From assembly GCF_001429545.1 (NCBI RefSeq), contig NZ_LMSP01000045.1:63731-127730 (forward strand): DNA of 64,000 nucleotides, read 5' to 3'. Positions 35,652-44,156 of this stretch are shown here, piece by piece. Position 1 is the stretch's first letter, and each line of letters opens with the position of its first letter. The notes below the pieces were generated by a model. That model was not told where the DNA came from. It worked only from the letters and a program-made list of their open reading frames with translations, and did not search any database. The position numbers and the translations under genes were made by a program. This DNA is from Paenibacillus sp. Soil787. GTDB taxonomy: Bacteria > Bacillota > Bacilli > Paenibacillales > NBRC-103111.

Positions 35652-36410
35652 ATGAATGCGAAAAGACAAACAATTTGGCTCGTTTCTATGCTTAGTTTAA
35701 TGGTGGTGCTTTCTGCCTATTATCTGTTCACAGAGGATGTCAATAAGCTTGACTTAGCAACAACACAATCGATCAATAAAACACAAGAAGTGAAGATTGA
35801 TATGAGTCAGGTTGACCCTGCGAACGCGGCCAAAACAGATGTGAAAGCATCAACAGGTGGAGATGCAAAAGTCGACACAAAAGCTGTAACTCCGCAAAAT
35901 TCAACAAAAACAGACGTGAAAACCGATGCAAAAACGGATGTTAAAACAGATGCTAAAACAACAACGACGCAAGATGCTTCCAAAGAAACGAAACCAAATA
36001 CAGCCAAAACAGATGATCAAGTTCTGAAGATCGTTGAAGAGCAAGCGAAAACGACATCTGCTAGCGATTATTTCACGAATGAGCAAATGAAACAAAGTGA
36101 TTATTTTAGCAAAACGTCGACGGCTTTAATGGAGATTATTACCGATTCGAAGAAGACGCCAGAAGCTGTGGCTAAAGCGACAAACGATTTAGCGAAGCTG
36201 ACAGATATCCAAGATAAAGTAGAAAATATAGAAGCTTTACTTTTGAAAGATTTTCCACAAGCCATCATTAATCAAGATGAAAACAAGTGGAAAGTGACAG
36301 TTCAAAGCGATAAATTGGAGAAAAGCCAAGGTGTATCGATTGTTGATTTGGTGATGAAAGAGCTTGGTACGGGTCCGGAAAATATTAAGATTCAATATGT
36401 TCGTCCTTAG
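35652..36410 (+). CDS. spoIIIAH: Stage III sporulation protein AH
   Basis: 252 residues; one N-terminal span (TIWLVSMLSLMVVLSAYYLF), a long Thr/Lys/Asp-rich linker with tandem TDAKTDVKTDAKT repeats (residues ~55-120), then the conserved YscJ/FliF-like domain that docks with SpoIIQ in the intermembrane space (QAIINQDENKWKVTVQSDKL). The linker is longer and more repetitive than I expect for the family. Confidence 0.93.
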   Translation: MNAKRQTIWLVSMLSLMVVLSAYYLFTEDVNKLDLATTQSINKTQEVKIDMSQVDPANAAKTDVKASTGGDAKVDTKAVTPQNSTKTDVKTDAKTDVKTDAKTTTTQDASKETKPNTAKTDDQVLKIVEEQAKTTSASDYFTNEQMKQSDYFSKTSTALMEIITDSKKTPEAVAKATNDLAKLTDIQDKVENIEALLLKDFPQAIINQDENKWKVTVQSDKLEKSQGVSIVDLVMKELGTGPENIKIQYVRP

Positions 36411-36447
36411 TAAAAATAGGTGAGAATAGCCTGCCTAGGATGGCAAT

Positions 36448-36481
36448 GGAAAGGGTCCGGACAAACTGGACTCTTTCCATT
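36448..36481 (+). terminator. Hairpin after spoIIIAH
   Basis: GGAAAGGGTCC / GGACTCTTTCC (11 bp, one G-T) with loop, followed only by ATTT. Its right arm overlaps the -35 of the accB promoter. Confidence 0.6.
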
Positions 36482-36502
36482 TCCTGCGTTTATGGGTATA
36501 AT
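36474..36502 (+). promoter_or_regulatory. Candidate accB promoter
   Basis: TTTCCA, 17 bp, TATAAT, 64 nt before the accB ATG. Good -10, weak -35. Confidence 0.5.
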
Positions 36503-36565
36503 ACATACGTTGCGGCTATGAAACCGCATTTTTACTGGTTCACCAACCTTGAAGGAGTGACATGA

Positions 36566-37063
36566 ATGTTCAAATTGAGTGAAATCAAAGAGTTGATCAA
36601 ACTCGTCGATCAATCCTCTTTACAAGAGCTTGAAATCGAAAATGAAGGTGCACGCCTTTCTATTCGCAAGCCGAATAAAACGGAGCCTGTCTATGTAACA
36701 GCCCCCGTTCAACACACGTATGCTCCGATCGGTCAAGCAAGCATTGCTAACACAGCACCTGCTGCCGCTCTCGAAGCTTCTATCCCTACGACTAATGGAC
36801 ATGCTAAGCAAGAGGACTCATCTTTACATAAGATAGTTTCACCGATGGTAGGAACGTTCTATCAGTCTGCTTCTCCTGGCTCTGCTCCTTTCGTAAGTGT
36901 TGGCTCCAAAGTAGGCGACAAAAACGTTGTCTGTATTGTGGAAGCTATGAAATTGATGAATGAAATCGAAGCTGAAATAAAGGGTGAAATCGTTGAAGTG
37001 CTCGTAGATAACGGTCAGCTTGTTGAGTACGGACAACCTTTATTTTTAGTTAGACCGGAGTAA
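36566..37063 (+). CDS. accB: Biotin carboxyl carrier protein of acetyl-CoA carboxylase
   Basis: 165 residues; carries biotin for malonyl-CoA synthesis. N-terminal helix, Ala/Pro-rich linker (residues ~45-85), then biotinyl domain with PMVGTFY and the biotinylated Lys129 in VEAMKLMNE. ATG after GAAGGAGTG. Co-oriented with accC 104 nt downstream. Confidence 0.96.
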   Translation: MFKLSEIKELIKLVDQSSLQELEIENEGARLSIRKPNKTEPVYVTAPVQHTYAPIGQASIANTAPAAALEASIPTTNGHAKQEDSSLHKIVSPMVGTFYQSASPGSAPFVSVGSKVGDKNVVCIVEAMKLMNEIEAEIKGEIVEVLVDNGQLVEYGQPLFLVRPE

Positions 37064-37080
37064 GCGATTAGTAAGCATAT

Positions 37081-37160
37081 GCTTATGACGCAGTTTTGCT
37101 TGAGCAAAACTCAGAACACGCTTATGATGCAAGTTTTCCTAACGGAAAACTCTTAGGAGG
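37081..37160 (+). promoter_or_regulatory. Two tandem SD-hairpin leader motifs before accC
   Basis: Copy 1: GCTTATGACG then AGTTTTGC-TTGA-GCAAAACT (37092-37111). Copy 2: GCTTATGATGCA then AGTTTTCC-TAAC-GGAAAACT (37132-37151), running straight into CTTAGGAGG, the accC ribosome site. Related motifs precede asp23 and nusB (and weakly folD). Confidence 0.75.
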
Positions 37161-37167
37161 AAAAATA

Positions 37168-38526
37168 ATGGAATTTCATAAAATCCTAATAGCGAACCGC
37201 GGAGAAATTGCTGTTCGTATTATCCGAGCTTGTCGTGAGCTCGGCATTTATACAGTTGCTGTTTATTCAGAAGCTGATCGTGATGCGCTTCATGTGCGTC
37301 TAGCCGATGAAGCTTATTGTATTGGGCCGACTGCCTCCAAGGACAGCTATTTGAACTTCACGAACTTGATGAGTGTTGCTACACTAACAGAATGTGATGC
37401 GATCCATCCGGGATATGGCTTCTTAGCAGAAAATGCGGACTTCGCAGAAATTTGCGAGAGCTGCAATATTACATTTATCGGTCCATCCCCAGATGCCATA
37501 AGCCGGATGGGTGATAAAGCGGTTGCCAAGCAAACGATGAAAGAAGCTAGAGTTCCGATCATTCCAGGTTCAGACGGTTTAGTTGAGAACGTTGATGACG
37601 CGATAGTCATTGCCAGAGATATCGGTTACCCGATTATTATTAAAGCGACAGCAGGCGGCGGCGGTAAAGGTATCCGTATTGCCGAGAATGAGGAAACACT
37701 CGTACAGCAAATAACTGCCGCGCAGCTAGAAGCACAAAATGCTTTTGGCAACGCAGGTATATATTTAGAGAAATACTTAACAGGCATGAAGCATGTTGAG
37801 ATTCAAATTTTAGCTGATAAACACGGTAATGTTGTTCACTTAGGTGAGCGTGACTGTTCCGTTCAGCGCCGTAGACAGAAGCTTGTTGAGGAAGCACCAT
37901 GCCCGATTCTGACAGCTGAAACACGCACAGCAATGGGGCAAGCGGCCGTTCGTGCAGCGAAAGCCGTTAATTACTCAGGTGCAGGAACACTTGAGTTCCT
38001 GCTTGGTCCTGATGGGAAGTTCTACTTCATGGAAATGAACACGAGAATTCAGGTTGAGCATCCGGTAACTGAAATGATTACAGGAATCGATATCATCCAA
38101 GAGATGATTCGTGTTGCAGAAGGCAATCCATTATCATTTGCGCAAGAGGACGTCCGCATCAATGGATGGGCCATCGAGTGTCGTGTGAATGCGGAGGATC
38201 CGAATCGGAACTTCATGCCTTCAGCCGGTCAAGTGAAGTTTTACTTGCCGCCAGGTGGCTTTGGTGTTCGTGTTGACAGTGCGGTATATCCGGGCTATAC
38301 AATCCCGCCACACTATGATTCCATGATCGCGAAGCTGATCGTTTGGGGAAGTACGCGTGATGAAGCGATTGCCCGTATGAAAAGAGCGCTCACCGAATTT
38401 GCGGTAGATGGTGTGAACACGACAATTCCATTCCATTTGAAGCTGCTTGAACACAAGAAATTTATCAAGGGTGACCATGATATTAAGTTCTTGGAAGAGC
38501 ATGACGTGAATGATCCAGAATCGTAG
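37168..38526 (+). CDS. accC: Biotin carboxylase subunit of acetyl-CoA carboxylase
   Basis: 452 residues from the ATG at 37168 after AGGAGG; the frame extends upstream through the leader hairpins but lacks a ribosome site there. ATP-grasp enzyme that carboxylates biotin on AccB. Motifs: [31 protein letters not shown] (ATP lid), [17 protein letters not shown] with catalytic residues, and a C-terminal biotin carboxylase domain. Confidence 0.97.
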   Translation: MEFHKILIANRGEIAVRIIRACRELGIYTVAVYSEADRDALHVRLADEAYCIGPTASKDSYLNFTNLMSVATLTECDAIHPGYGFLAENADFAEICESCNITFIGPSPDAISRMGDKAVAKQTMKEARVPIIPGSDGLVENVDDAIVIARDIGYPIIIKATAGGGGKGIRIAENEETLVQQITAAQLEAQNAFGNAGIYLEKYLTGMKHVEIQILADKHGNVVHLGERDCSVQRRRQKLVEEAPCPILTAETRTAMGQAAVRAAKAVNYSGAGTLEFLLGPDGKFYFMEMNTRIQVEHPVTEMITGIDIIQEMIRVAEGNPLSFAQEDVRINGWAIECRVNAEDPNRNFMPSAGQVKFYLPPGGFGVRVDSAVYPGYTIPPHYDSMIAKLIVWGSTRDEAIARMKRALTEFAVDGVNTTIPFHLKLLEHKKFIKGDHDIKFLEEHDVNDPES

Positions 38527-38609
38527 ACAAACATTTGTCATATTTTTGGTGAAATGGTATACTTATAAATTAAGATGGCTTATCCAAACCATGGATTATG
38601 CAAGAGAAT

Positions 38610-38647
38610 GCTTACGAAGAAAGTTTGTTCCACAAACTCTAGGGAGG
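38610..38647 (+). promoter_or_regulatory. SD-hairpin leader motif before asp23
   Basis: GCTTACGAAGAA, then AGTTTGT-TCC-ACAAACT (38622-38638), then CTAGGGAGG. Same layout as the accC and nusB leaders, with compensating stem differences (AGTTTGT/ACAAACT). Confidence 0.7.
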
Positions 38648-38654
38648 TGCCACA

Positions 38655-39068
38655 ATGAGCACAATCGCTCCGGATTACGTTAAAACAGACATGGGCAGCA
38701 TCCAAATTGCCCCCGAGGTTATCGAAATCATTGCCGGTTTGGCAACGGTGGAAGTGCAAGGAGTAGCGGGGATGAGTGGCGGATTAGCTGGCGGCATTGC
38801 TGAATTACTTGGACGCAAGAATTTGTCCAAAGGCGTAAAGGTAGAAGTCGGACAACGTGAAGCAGCCATTGACGTCTCCATCATTATTGAATATGGCAAT
38901 CGAATTCCTGAAGTTGCAAGCGACATTCAACAAAATGTGAAGCAGGCAATTGAATCGATGACAGGCTTGAACGTTGTTGAAGTCAACGTTCATATTCATG
39001 ATGTTCATTTTAAACAGGCAGATAAACCGGTTGAAGAAGAAACAGCAGCTGCCCTTCGAGTGAAATAG
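38655..39068 (+). CDS. yqhY: Asp23/Gls24 family envelope stress protein (YqhY-like)
   Basis: 137 residues; Asp23/Gls24 domain IQIAPEVIEIIAGLATVEVQG, followed by VEVGQREAAIDVSIIIEYG and VNVHIHDVHF. These proteins associate with the membrane through AmaP; in Bacillus yqhY neighbours accBC and affects fatty-acid/acetyl-CoA carboxylase balance. Next to amaP and a DUF2273 gene, as in the usual alkaline-shock cluster. Confidence 0.94.
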   Translation: MSTIAPDYVKTDMGSIQIAPEVIEIIAGLATVEVQGVAGMSGGLAGGIAELLGRKNLSKGVKVEVGQREAAIDVSIIIEYGNRIPEVASDIQQNVKQAIESMTGLNVVEVNVHIHDVHFKQADKPVEEETAAALRVK

Positions 39069-39097
39069 GCGGATTGCTGCATCCATATGGATCAATT

Positions 39098-39127
39098 GAA
39101 ACCCCCTACAGGTTGCAGGGGGTTTCC
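39098..39127 (+). terminator. Hairpin between asp23 and amaP
   Basis: GAAACCCCCT / AGGGGGTTTC perfect 10-bp stem, 9-nt loop, weak U-tract (TTTCCTCT). Probably attenuates rather than fully stops transcription into amaP. Confidence 0.7.
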
Positions 39128-39155
39128 TCTAACTATAGGAAGGGGACAAGCTTAC

Positions 39156-39716
39156 GTGGGTAAAATTGTGGACAGGCTCTTGCTACTTCTCTATAGCCTA
39201 ATTATTCTAATTGCTTCTATCGTTGTTTTGTTCACAGCTTCGAGCTGGATCCCGTTAGAACAAGCAGGCCAAATGCTAAGAAATTTTTATTTCGAAAAAA
39301 GCTTTGCGTACCCGGCGATTATCATCAGCTTAATCATGCTGCTGATCTCTGTTCGCTTCCTCATTTTGACGCTGCGTCGTGGTCGTTCTCAGGCGCCATC
39401 GATTGACCAACGAACGGATTTCGGAGATATTCGCATCTCGATCGAAACGGTTGAGAATTTATCTTTGAAAGCTGCTGGTCGTATCAAAGGTTCCAAAGAT
39501 CTACGTGCCCGTGTTAGGGTGAATCAATCAGGTCTAGAAATTACGATCAGAACTATTGTGGATGGGGAAAGTTCGATTCCTGAACTTACTGAAGAGATGC
39601 AAAGTACAGTGAAAAGTTACATCGAAGATATTACTGGCATTCCTGTAGCTTCCGTAACCGTATTCGTAGCGAACATCGTGCAATCAGCCCCAACTTTTAA
39701 AAGCCGAGTCGAATAG
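39156..39716 (+). CDS. amaP: Alkaline shock response membrane anchor protein AmaP
   Basis: 186 residues from a GTG at 39156 (GGAAGGGG upstream); an upstream in-frame start at 39087 would translate through the terminator hairpin. Two N-terminal membrane spans (LLLLLYSLIILIASIVVLF, PAIIISLIMLLISVRFLIL) and a C-terminal Asp23-like domain. It anchors Asp23 at the membrane. Confidence 0.93.
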   Translation: MGKIVDRLLLLLYSLIILIASIVVLFTASSWIPLEQAGQMLRNFYFEKSFAYPAIIISLIMLLISVRFLILTLRRGRSQAPSIDQRTDFGDIRISIETVENLSLKAAGRIKGSKDLRARVRVNQSGLEITIRTIVDGESSIPELTEEMQSTVKSYIEDITGIPVASVTVFVANIVQSAPTFKSRVE

Positions 39717-39730
39717 AGGTGAACCCACTC

Positions 39731-39958
39731 ATGTGGAATGAGCTGTGGGCGTCCCATAGGGGCAAAGTGATCGGAGTGGCAGCAGGCGTTTTCTTCGGCT
39801 TCATTTATTTATTTTTTGGTTTTTGGGATATGTTGATCTTTGGATTCATTGTTCTGCTCGGATTGTATGTAGGGAACAAATTGGATCGGAAAGAAAATTT
39901 CGTCATTCTTGAAGACATTTGGCGCTACCTCACGCAAAAATGGAGAATGTTTCGCTAA
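39731..39958 (+). CDS. DUF2273 small membrane protein
   Basis: 75 residues from the ATG at 39731 after AGAGGTGA; a GTG at 39719 overlaps that site. Two hydrophobic segments (VIGVAAGVFFGFIYLFFG, LIFGFIVLLGLYVGNKLD). Regular partner of asp23-amaP. Confidence 0.88.
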   Translation: MWNELWASHRGKVIGVAAGVFFGFIYLFFGFWDMLIFGFIVLLGLYVGNKLDRKENFVILEDIWRYLTQKWRMFR

Positions 39959-40055
39959 AATCCCTGGTTCTACCATGGATTTTTTTGTTTGGATTCATTC
40001 CAATATGACGTATACTAGTAAAAAGAGTTTTTTAGGACGAATTACACAATCGAAT

Positions 40056-40093
40056 GCTTACGAAGTCAGTTTTCTGGCGAAAACTTTAGGAGG
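40056..40093 (+). promoter_or_regulatory. SD-hairpin leader motif before nusB
   Basis: GCTTACGAAGTC, then AGTTTTC-TGGC-GAAAACT (40068-40085), then TTAGGAGG. Nearly the same as accC copy 2 with a different loop. Confidence 0.75.
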
Positions 40094-40099
40094 ACCACA

Positions 40100-40558
40100 A
40101 TGAAACGCAGAGTTGCACGAGAAATTGCTGTACAAAGCCTTTACCAAATCCAGATGAATGAGGCTACACCTCAGGAAGCTGTCCAAATTGCGATTCATGA
40201 AGCAGAGCATGATAATGAAACAGAGTTGAATTTTTCCGGAGATAAAATTGACCCTCTTTACATTATTGAACTCGTTGAGGGTACATACAGTAACAAAGTT
40301 AGAATTGATGAACTGCTTGAAGAGTACTTAAAAGGTTGGGCGATGGACAGGCTCTCACGGATTGATCGTGAAGTGCTGCGTTTGGCTGTGTATGAAATGC
40401 TGTACAGAGATGATGTTCCACCTAAAGTTGTCGTCAATGAGGCGATTGATTTGGCCAAGCATTATGGCACGGAGGAGTCAGGTAAGTTCGTTAACGGTGT
40501 ACTTGGTAAAATGATTAAAGAAGTTGAAGATTTAAAGGGTAAAGTAACACCATCCTAA
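40100..40558 (+). CDS. nusB: Transcription antitermination factor NusB
   Basis: 152 residues, all-helical. RRVAREIAVQSLYQIQMNE at the N-terminus and WAMDRLSRIDREVLRLAVYEML plus VVNEAIDLAKHYGTEESGKFVNGVLGKM-type C-terminus (quoted in part) are the family signature. Binds boxA RNA in rRNA antitermination. Confidence 0.97.
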   Translation: MKRRVAREIAVQSLYQIQMNEATPQEAVQIAIHEAEHDNETELNFSGDKIDPLYIIELVEGTYSNKVRIDELLEEYLKGWAMDRLSRIDREVLRLAVYEMLYRDDVPPKVVVNEAIDLAKHYGTEESGKFVNGVLGKMIKEVEDLKGKVTPS

Positions 40559-40594
40559 TTAACATTGATTATTCAACCATTTATATATTTAGCT

Positions 40595-40636
40595 TTAGCA
40601 AGCCCGAAGCAAATGTTTTTCACAAAACTCTTAGGG
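40595..40636 (+). promoter_or_regulatory. Degenerate SD-hairpin leader motif before folD
   Basis: CCGAAGCAAAT then GTTTT-TCA-CAAAAC, then TCTTAGGGGG. Weaker than the copies before accC, asp23 and nusB, but keeps the AAAACTCTTAGG junction. Confidence 0.55.
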
Positions 40637-40645
40637 GGAAATAAC

Positions 40646-41512
40646 ATGTCTGCACAAGTTATTAATGGGAAAGAACTCGTGAGTTCCATCCGTGAGGAGA
40701 TCAGGTCGGATGCGGCCGCGCTAACAGCGCAGGGCAGCCAGCCTGGTCTTGTTGTTGTTATTGTGGGAGAAGATGCGGCGTCACAGGTATATGTAAGAAA
40801 CAAAGCGAAGGCCTGCGATGATGTAGGGATTTATTCCGAAGTCCATCGTTTGCCAGAACATACAACACAACAAGAGTTAATCGCACTTATTCATAAATTT
40901 AATAGTGATAACCGAATTAACGGCATACTTGTTCAATCGCCGCTGCCTAAGCATATCAATGAAGAAGCTGTTGTTGACGAAATTGATCCGCTTAAGGACG
41001 TAGATTGTTTCCACCCCATTAATGTCGGCAACTTGATGATTGGCAAAGACGGCATGAAGCCATGTACACCGCAAGGTGTAATCGAAATTCTAAAACGCAC
41101 TGGAGTAGAAATAGCTGGTAAGCATGCTGTTGTTGTAGGAAGAAGCAACATCGTTGGCAAGCCAATGGCTATGCTGCTTCTACGCGAGCACGCGACGGTA
41201 TCTATTGTTCACTCCCGTACTCCGAATATGGAGGAAATCACGAAACAAGCGGATATTCTTGTTGTTGCTGTCGGTAAAGCGCATTTGATTAAAGCTCATC
41301 ACGTGAAGCCTGGTGCTGTCGTTATCGATGTGGGGATGAATCGTCCTGCTGACGGTAAACTGACAGGGGATGTTGATTTCGAAGCGGTTAAAGAGGTTGC
41401 AAGTAGCATCACACCCGTACCTGGTTGCGTAGGTCCCATGACGATTACCATGCTTCTTCGCAACACGGTAGATGCAGCGGGTCGCGCAGCTAAAGCGAAT
41501 GTGAGTGTTTAA
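40646..41512 (+). CDS. folD: Methylenetetrahydrofolate dehydrogenase / cyclohydrolase
   Basis: 288 residues from the ATG at 40646 after TTAGGGGG. Bifunctional folate enzyme interconverting 5,10-methylene-, methenyl- and 10-formyl-THF. Motifs: VGEDAASQVYVRNKAKACDD with catalytic Lys, GILVQSPLPKHI, KDVDCFHPINVG and VVGRSNIVGKPMA (NADP site), PGCVGPMT near the end. Confidence 0.97.
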   Translation: MSAQVINGKELVSSIREEIRSDAAALTAQGSQPGLVVVIVGEDAASQVYVRNKAKACDDVGIYSEVHRLPEHTTQQELIALIHKFNSDNRINGILVQSPLPKHINEEAVVDEIDPLKDVDCFHPINVGNLMIGKDGMKPCTPQGVIEILKRTGVEIAGKHAVVVGRSNIVGKPMAMLLLREHATVSIVHSRTPNMEEITKQADILVVAVGKAHLIKAHHVKPGAVVIDVGMNRPADGKLTGDVDFEAVKEVASSITPVPGCVGPMTITMLLRNTVDAAGRAAKANVSV

Positions 41513-41520
41513 CAAGGAGT

Positions 41521-42891
41521 ATGGCGAGAAACGAGACGAAGATCTTATCTGTTAAGGATTTGAACCGGTATATTAAACTCATGCTAGAAGGCGATTCCCG
41601 ACTGCAGGATGTTTGGGTTCGTGGGGAAATTTCTAATTTTACTCACCATTCCAGCGGCCATATGTATTTTACTATTAAAGATGCGGATGGCAGGCTCAAA
41701 AGCATCATGTTTGCTTCTCATAACCAGAAGCTCGGTTTTATACCGAAAGAGGGAACGAAAGTGATCGCTCGCGGTAATATTTCCGTATATGAAAGAGACG
41801 GAGCATATCAGTTCTATGTGACGGCGATGCAGCCGGATGGCATCGGCAGCTTGTATATGGCCTTCGAGCAGCTTAAGAAGAAGCTCGAAGGGGAAGGGCT
41901 GTTCGCGGCGGAGCGCAAGAAACCGATTCCTCGGTTTCCGCGCGCGATCGGCGTGATCACGTCTCCGACGGGGGCCGCCATTCGTGATGTCATCATCACA
42001 CTGCAGCGGCGTTTTCCGTCGATTCCGATTCTCCTGTACCCAGTCTTGGTACAGGGGGCGCAAGCGGCGCCTTCGATCGTCAAGGCGATCGAAGCGATGA
42101 ACCGGCTCGGTGAAGCCGACGTGCTCATCGTGGGCCGCGGCGGCGGCTCGCTCGAGGAGCTCTGGGCTTTCAACGAGGAAGCCGTTGCGCGGAGTATCGC
42201 GGCCTCCGCAATCCCTATCATCTCGGCCGTCGGCCACGAGACGGACTTCACGATCGCGGACTTCGTCGCCGATCTCAGAGCGCCGACGCCTACGGCGGCG
42301 GCCGAGCTCGCGGTGCCGCACCACCTCGAGCTGAAGCAGCAGCTATCGCAGCTCGCGCAGCGGCTGCACTACGGGCTGCTCCAGCAGCTGCGCCGCAAGC
42401 AGGAACGGCTGGAGCGCGCGAAGCGCTCTCCGTTCCTGACGAACCCCCGCAGGCAGCTGCTGATGCAGCCTGCGGAGCGGCTCGACCGGCTGGCGGAGCA
42501 GCTTAGGTTTCGTATGCGCCAGCGCCTAACGCTGCTGGCGGAACGGCGATTGAAGCTGGAGCGCCGCTTATCCAGCTTCAATCCCAAAGAGCAGGCCGTG
42601 GCCGCAAGGCGCCGTTTGAATACGGCGGAGCGGCAGATGCTCACGGCTATGCAGACCCTCCTGCGTACGAAGAAGCAGGAGTGGCAGTCCGGCGTCCGTC
42701 ATTTGGACGCCCTCAGCCCGCTGAAGGTCATGCAGCGAGGCTACAGCTTGGCGTACGACGAACGAGAGCATGAGCTCATTCGTTCCGTCTCCCAAGTGAA
42801 GGTTGGGGATTTCGTTAAGATTCGTCTCAAGGACGGAAGGTTGAATTGTCAGGTATCGGGGATGGAGGAGAACAAAGATGTCAACGAGTGA
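41521..42891 (+). CDS. xseA: Exodeoxyribonuclease VII large subunit
   Basis: 456 residues; single-strand exonuclease with XseB. N-terminal OB fold (DVWVRGEISNFTHHSSGHMYFT-type, in part WVRGEISNF), catalytic core GVITSPTGAAIRDVI, IVGRGGGSLEELWAFNEE and SAVGHETDFTIADFVAD; coiled-coil C-terminal arm rich in Gln/Arg/Leu. The 41,880-42,700 part is markedly richer in G+C than flanking genes. ATG 6 nt after the folD stop, after AAGGAGT. Confidence 0.97.
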   Translation: MARNETKILSVKDLNRYIKLMLEGDSRLQDVWVRGEISNFTHHSSGHMYFTIKDADGRLKSIMFASHNQKLGFIPKEGTKVIARGNISVYERDGAYQFYVTAMQPDGIGSLYMAFEQLKKKLEGEGLFAAERKKPIPRFPRAIGVITSPTGAAIRDVIITLQRRFPSIPILLYPVLVQGAQAAPSIVKAIEAMNRLGEADVLIVGRGGGSLEELWAFNEEAVARSIAASAIPIISAVGHETDFTIADFVADLRAPTPTAAAELAVPHHLELKQQLSQLAQRLHYGLLQQLRRKQERLERAKRSPFLTNPRRQLLMQPAERLDRLAEQLRFRMRQRLTLLAERRLKLERRLSSFNPKEQAVAARRRLNTAERQMLTAMQTLLRTKKQEWQSGVRHLDALSPLKVMQRGYSLAYDEREHELIRSVSQVKVGDFVKIRLKDGRLNCQVSGMEENKDVNE

Positions 42892-43132
42892 AACGGAAGT
42901 TAGCTTTGAACTGGCCATTGAACAGCTGGAACGTATTGTTGCCCAATTGGAAAGCGGCGATGTGCCTTTGGAGAAAGCCATTGAGTTATATCAGGAAGGC
43001 GTTCGGCTCTCCCATCTGTGCGGTGTGAAGCTTGAACAAGTAGAGAAGAAAATTGAGATGCTGGTTGAAGGTGAAACGGGTACTGTAAGCAGGAAGCCTT
43101 TCCAGCCTGTCTTGGAAGATAAGGGGAATTAG
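42878..43132 (+). CDS. xseB: Exodeoxyribonuclease VII small subunit
   Basis: 84 residues, with the family motif SFELAIEQLERIVAQLESGD and PLEKAIELYQEGVRLS. The start overlaps the end of xseA by 14 nt (GGAGGAGAACAAAG before the ATG). Confidence 0.96.
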   Translation: MSTSETEVSFELAIEQLERIVAQLESGDVPLEKAIELYQEGVRLSHLCGVKLEQVEKKIEMLVEGETGTVSRKPFQPVLEDKGN

Positions 43133-43133
43133 G

Positions 43134-44039
43134 TTGAATAAGACGTCTACGATTCATGAATATATAGCTTCCCATGCAGACATGGTCGAAGCGGCTTTAA
43201 TTCAGGCGCTGCCTGCAGCTTGGGACGTTCCTGGTTCTCTTCGTGAGTCCATGAACTATTCCTTAATGGCTGGGGGCAAGCGCTTGCGCCCCATTCTGGT
43301 ACTTGCAGCAGCTGAAGTGCTTGGGGGTTCCCTAGAGGCAGCGATGCCTGTTGCAATAGCCATTGAGATGGTTCATACATACTCCCTGGTTCATGACGAT
43401 TTGCCAGCAATGGATAATGATGATTATCGCCGCGGCAAGCTGACGAATCATAAGGTATATGGTGAGGCTATGGCCATTCTAGCTGGCGATGCATTGCTGA
43501 CTCAAGCATTCTTCAGCATTACGCAAGCTCATAAAAGTCATGGCATTCCAGCAGAACGCGTGCTGGCCATTACAGAAGAACTTGCCGTATATGCAGGAGC
43601 AAGAGGGATGGTTGGCGGTCAAGCCGCTGATATGCTCGGGGAGCAAGGCATAACAAAGCTTGAAGAATTAGCTTTCATTCATACGCATAAGACAAGTGAT
43701 CTCATTGTTTTTTCCTTACGTGCTGGCGGTCATATTGCCGGCGCAACGGAAGCGCAACTGAGTGCACTTAGTGAATTCGGCAATGCCATTGGTCTTGCTT
43801 TTCAAATTCAGGATGATATTTTGGATATTATCGGTGATGAGAAGAAGTTAGGTAAGCCTGTGAAGAGCGATGAGAAGCAGCAGAAGGTAACTTATCCCTT
43901 TTTTATCGGGATGGAAGCTTCGGAGCAGAAGGTCAAGGATTTAACGAATCACGCCAAAGAAACACTGCTTCGTGCACAGATTGCGCACCCTGAGAGGCTT
44001 CTCCAACTGGCGGATTACTTAATGCAGAGGGATCATTAA
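43134..44039 (+). CDS. ispA: Polyprenyl synthetase (farnesyl diphosphate synthase)
   Basis: 301 residues. First Asp-rich motif VHDDLPAMDNDDYRRG and second QIQDDILDIIGDE, with GGKRLRPIL for substrate phosphate binding. Builds C15 (or C10) diphosphate from IPP and DMAPP; placed directly before dxs. TTG start just after the xseB stop. Confidence 0.93.
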   Translation: MNKTSTIHEYIASHADMVEAALIQALPAAWDVPGSLRESMNYSLMAGGKRLRPILVLAAAEVLGGSLEAAMPVAIAIEMVHTYSLVHDDLPAMDNDDYRRGKLTNHKVYGEAMAILAGDALLTQAFFSITQAHKSHGIPAERVLAITEELAVYAGARGMVGGQAADMLGEQGITKLEELAFIHTHKTSDLIVFSLRAGGHIAGATEAQLSALSEFGNAIGLAFQIQDDILDIIGDEKKLGKPVKSDEKQQKVTYPFFIGMEASEQKVKDLTNHAKETLLRAQIAHPERLLQLADYLMQRDH

Positions 44040-44156
44040 TCCTATGTTGCGTGTATTTTCTCGTTGCATTTTTGTCGTTTTACACGAAATACCCAAATTA
44101 TGATATAATAGTGAAATCGATCTCAGTATTTTCACATTGAAAGTGAGGAAACAAGC

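Noticed and set aside
41584-42324. A 246-codon Arg-rich minus-strand frame opposite xseA
   Set aside because: Shadow of a G+C-rich region; no recognisable motif.
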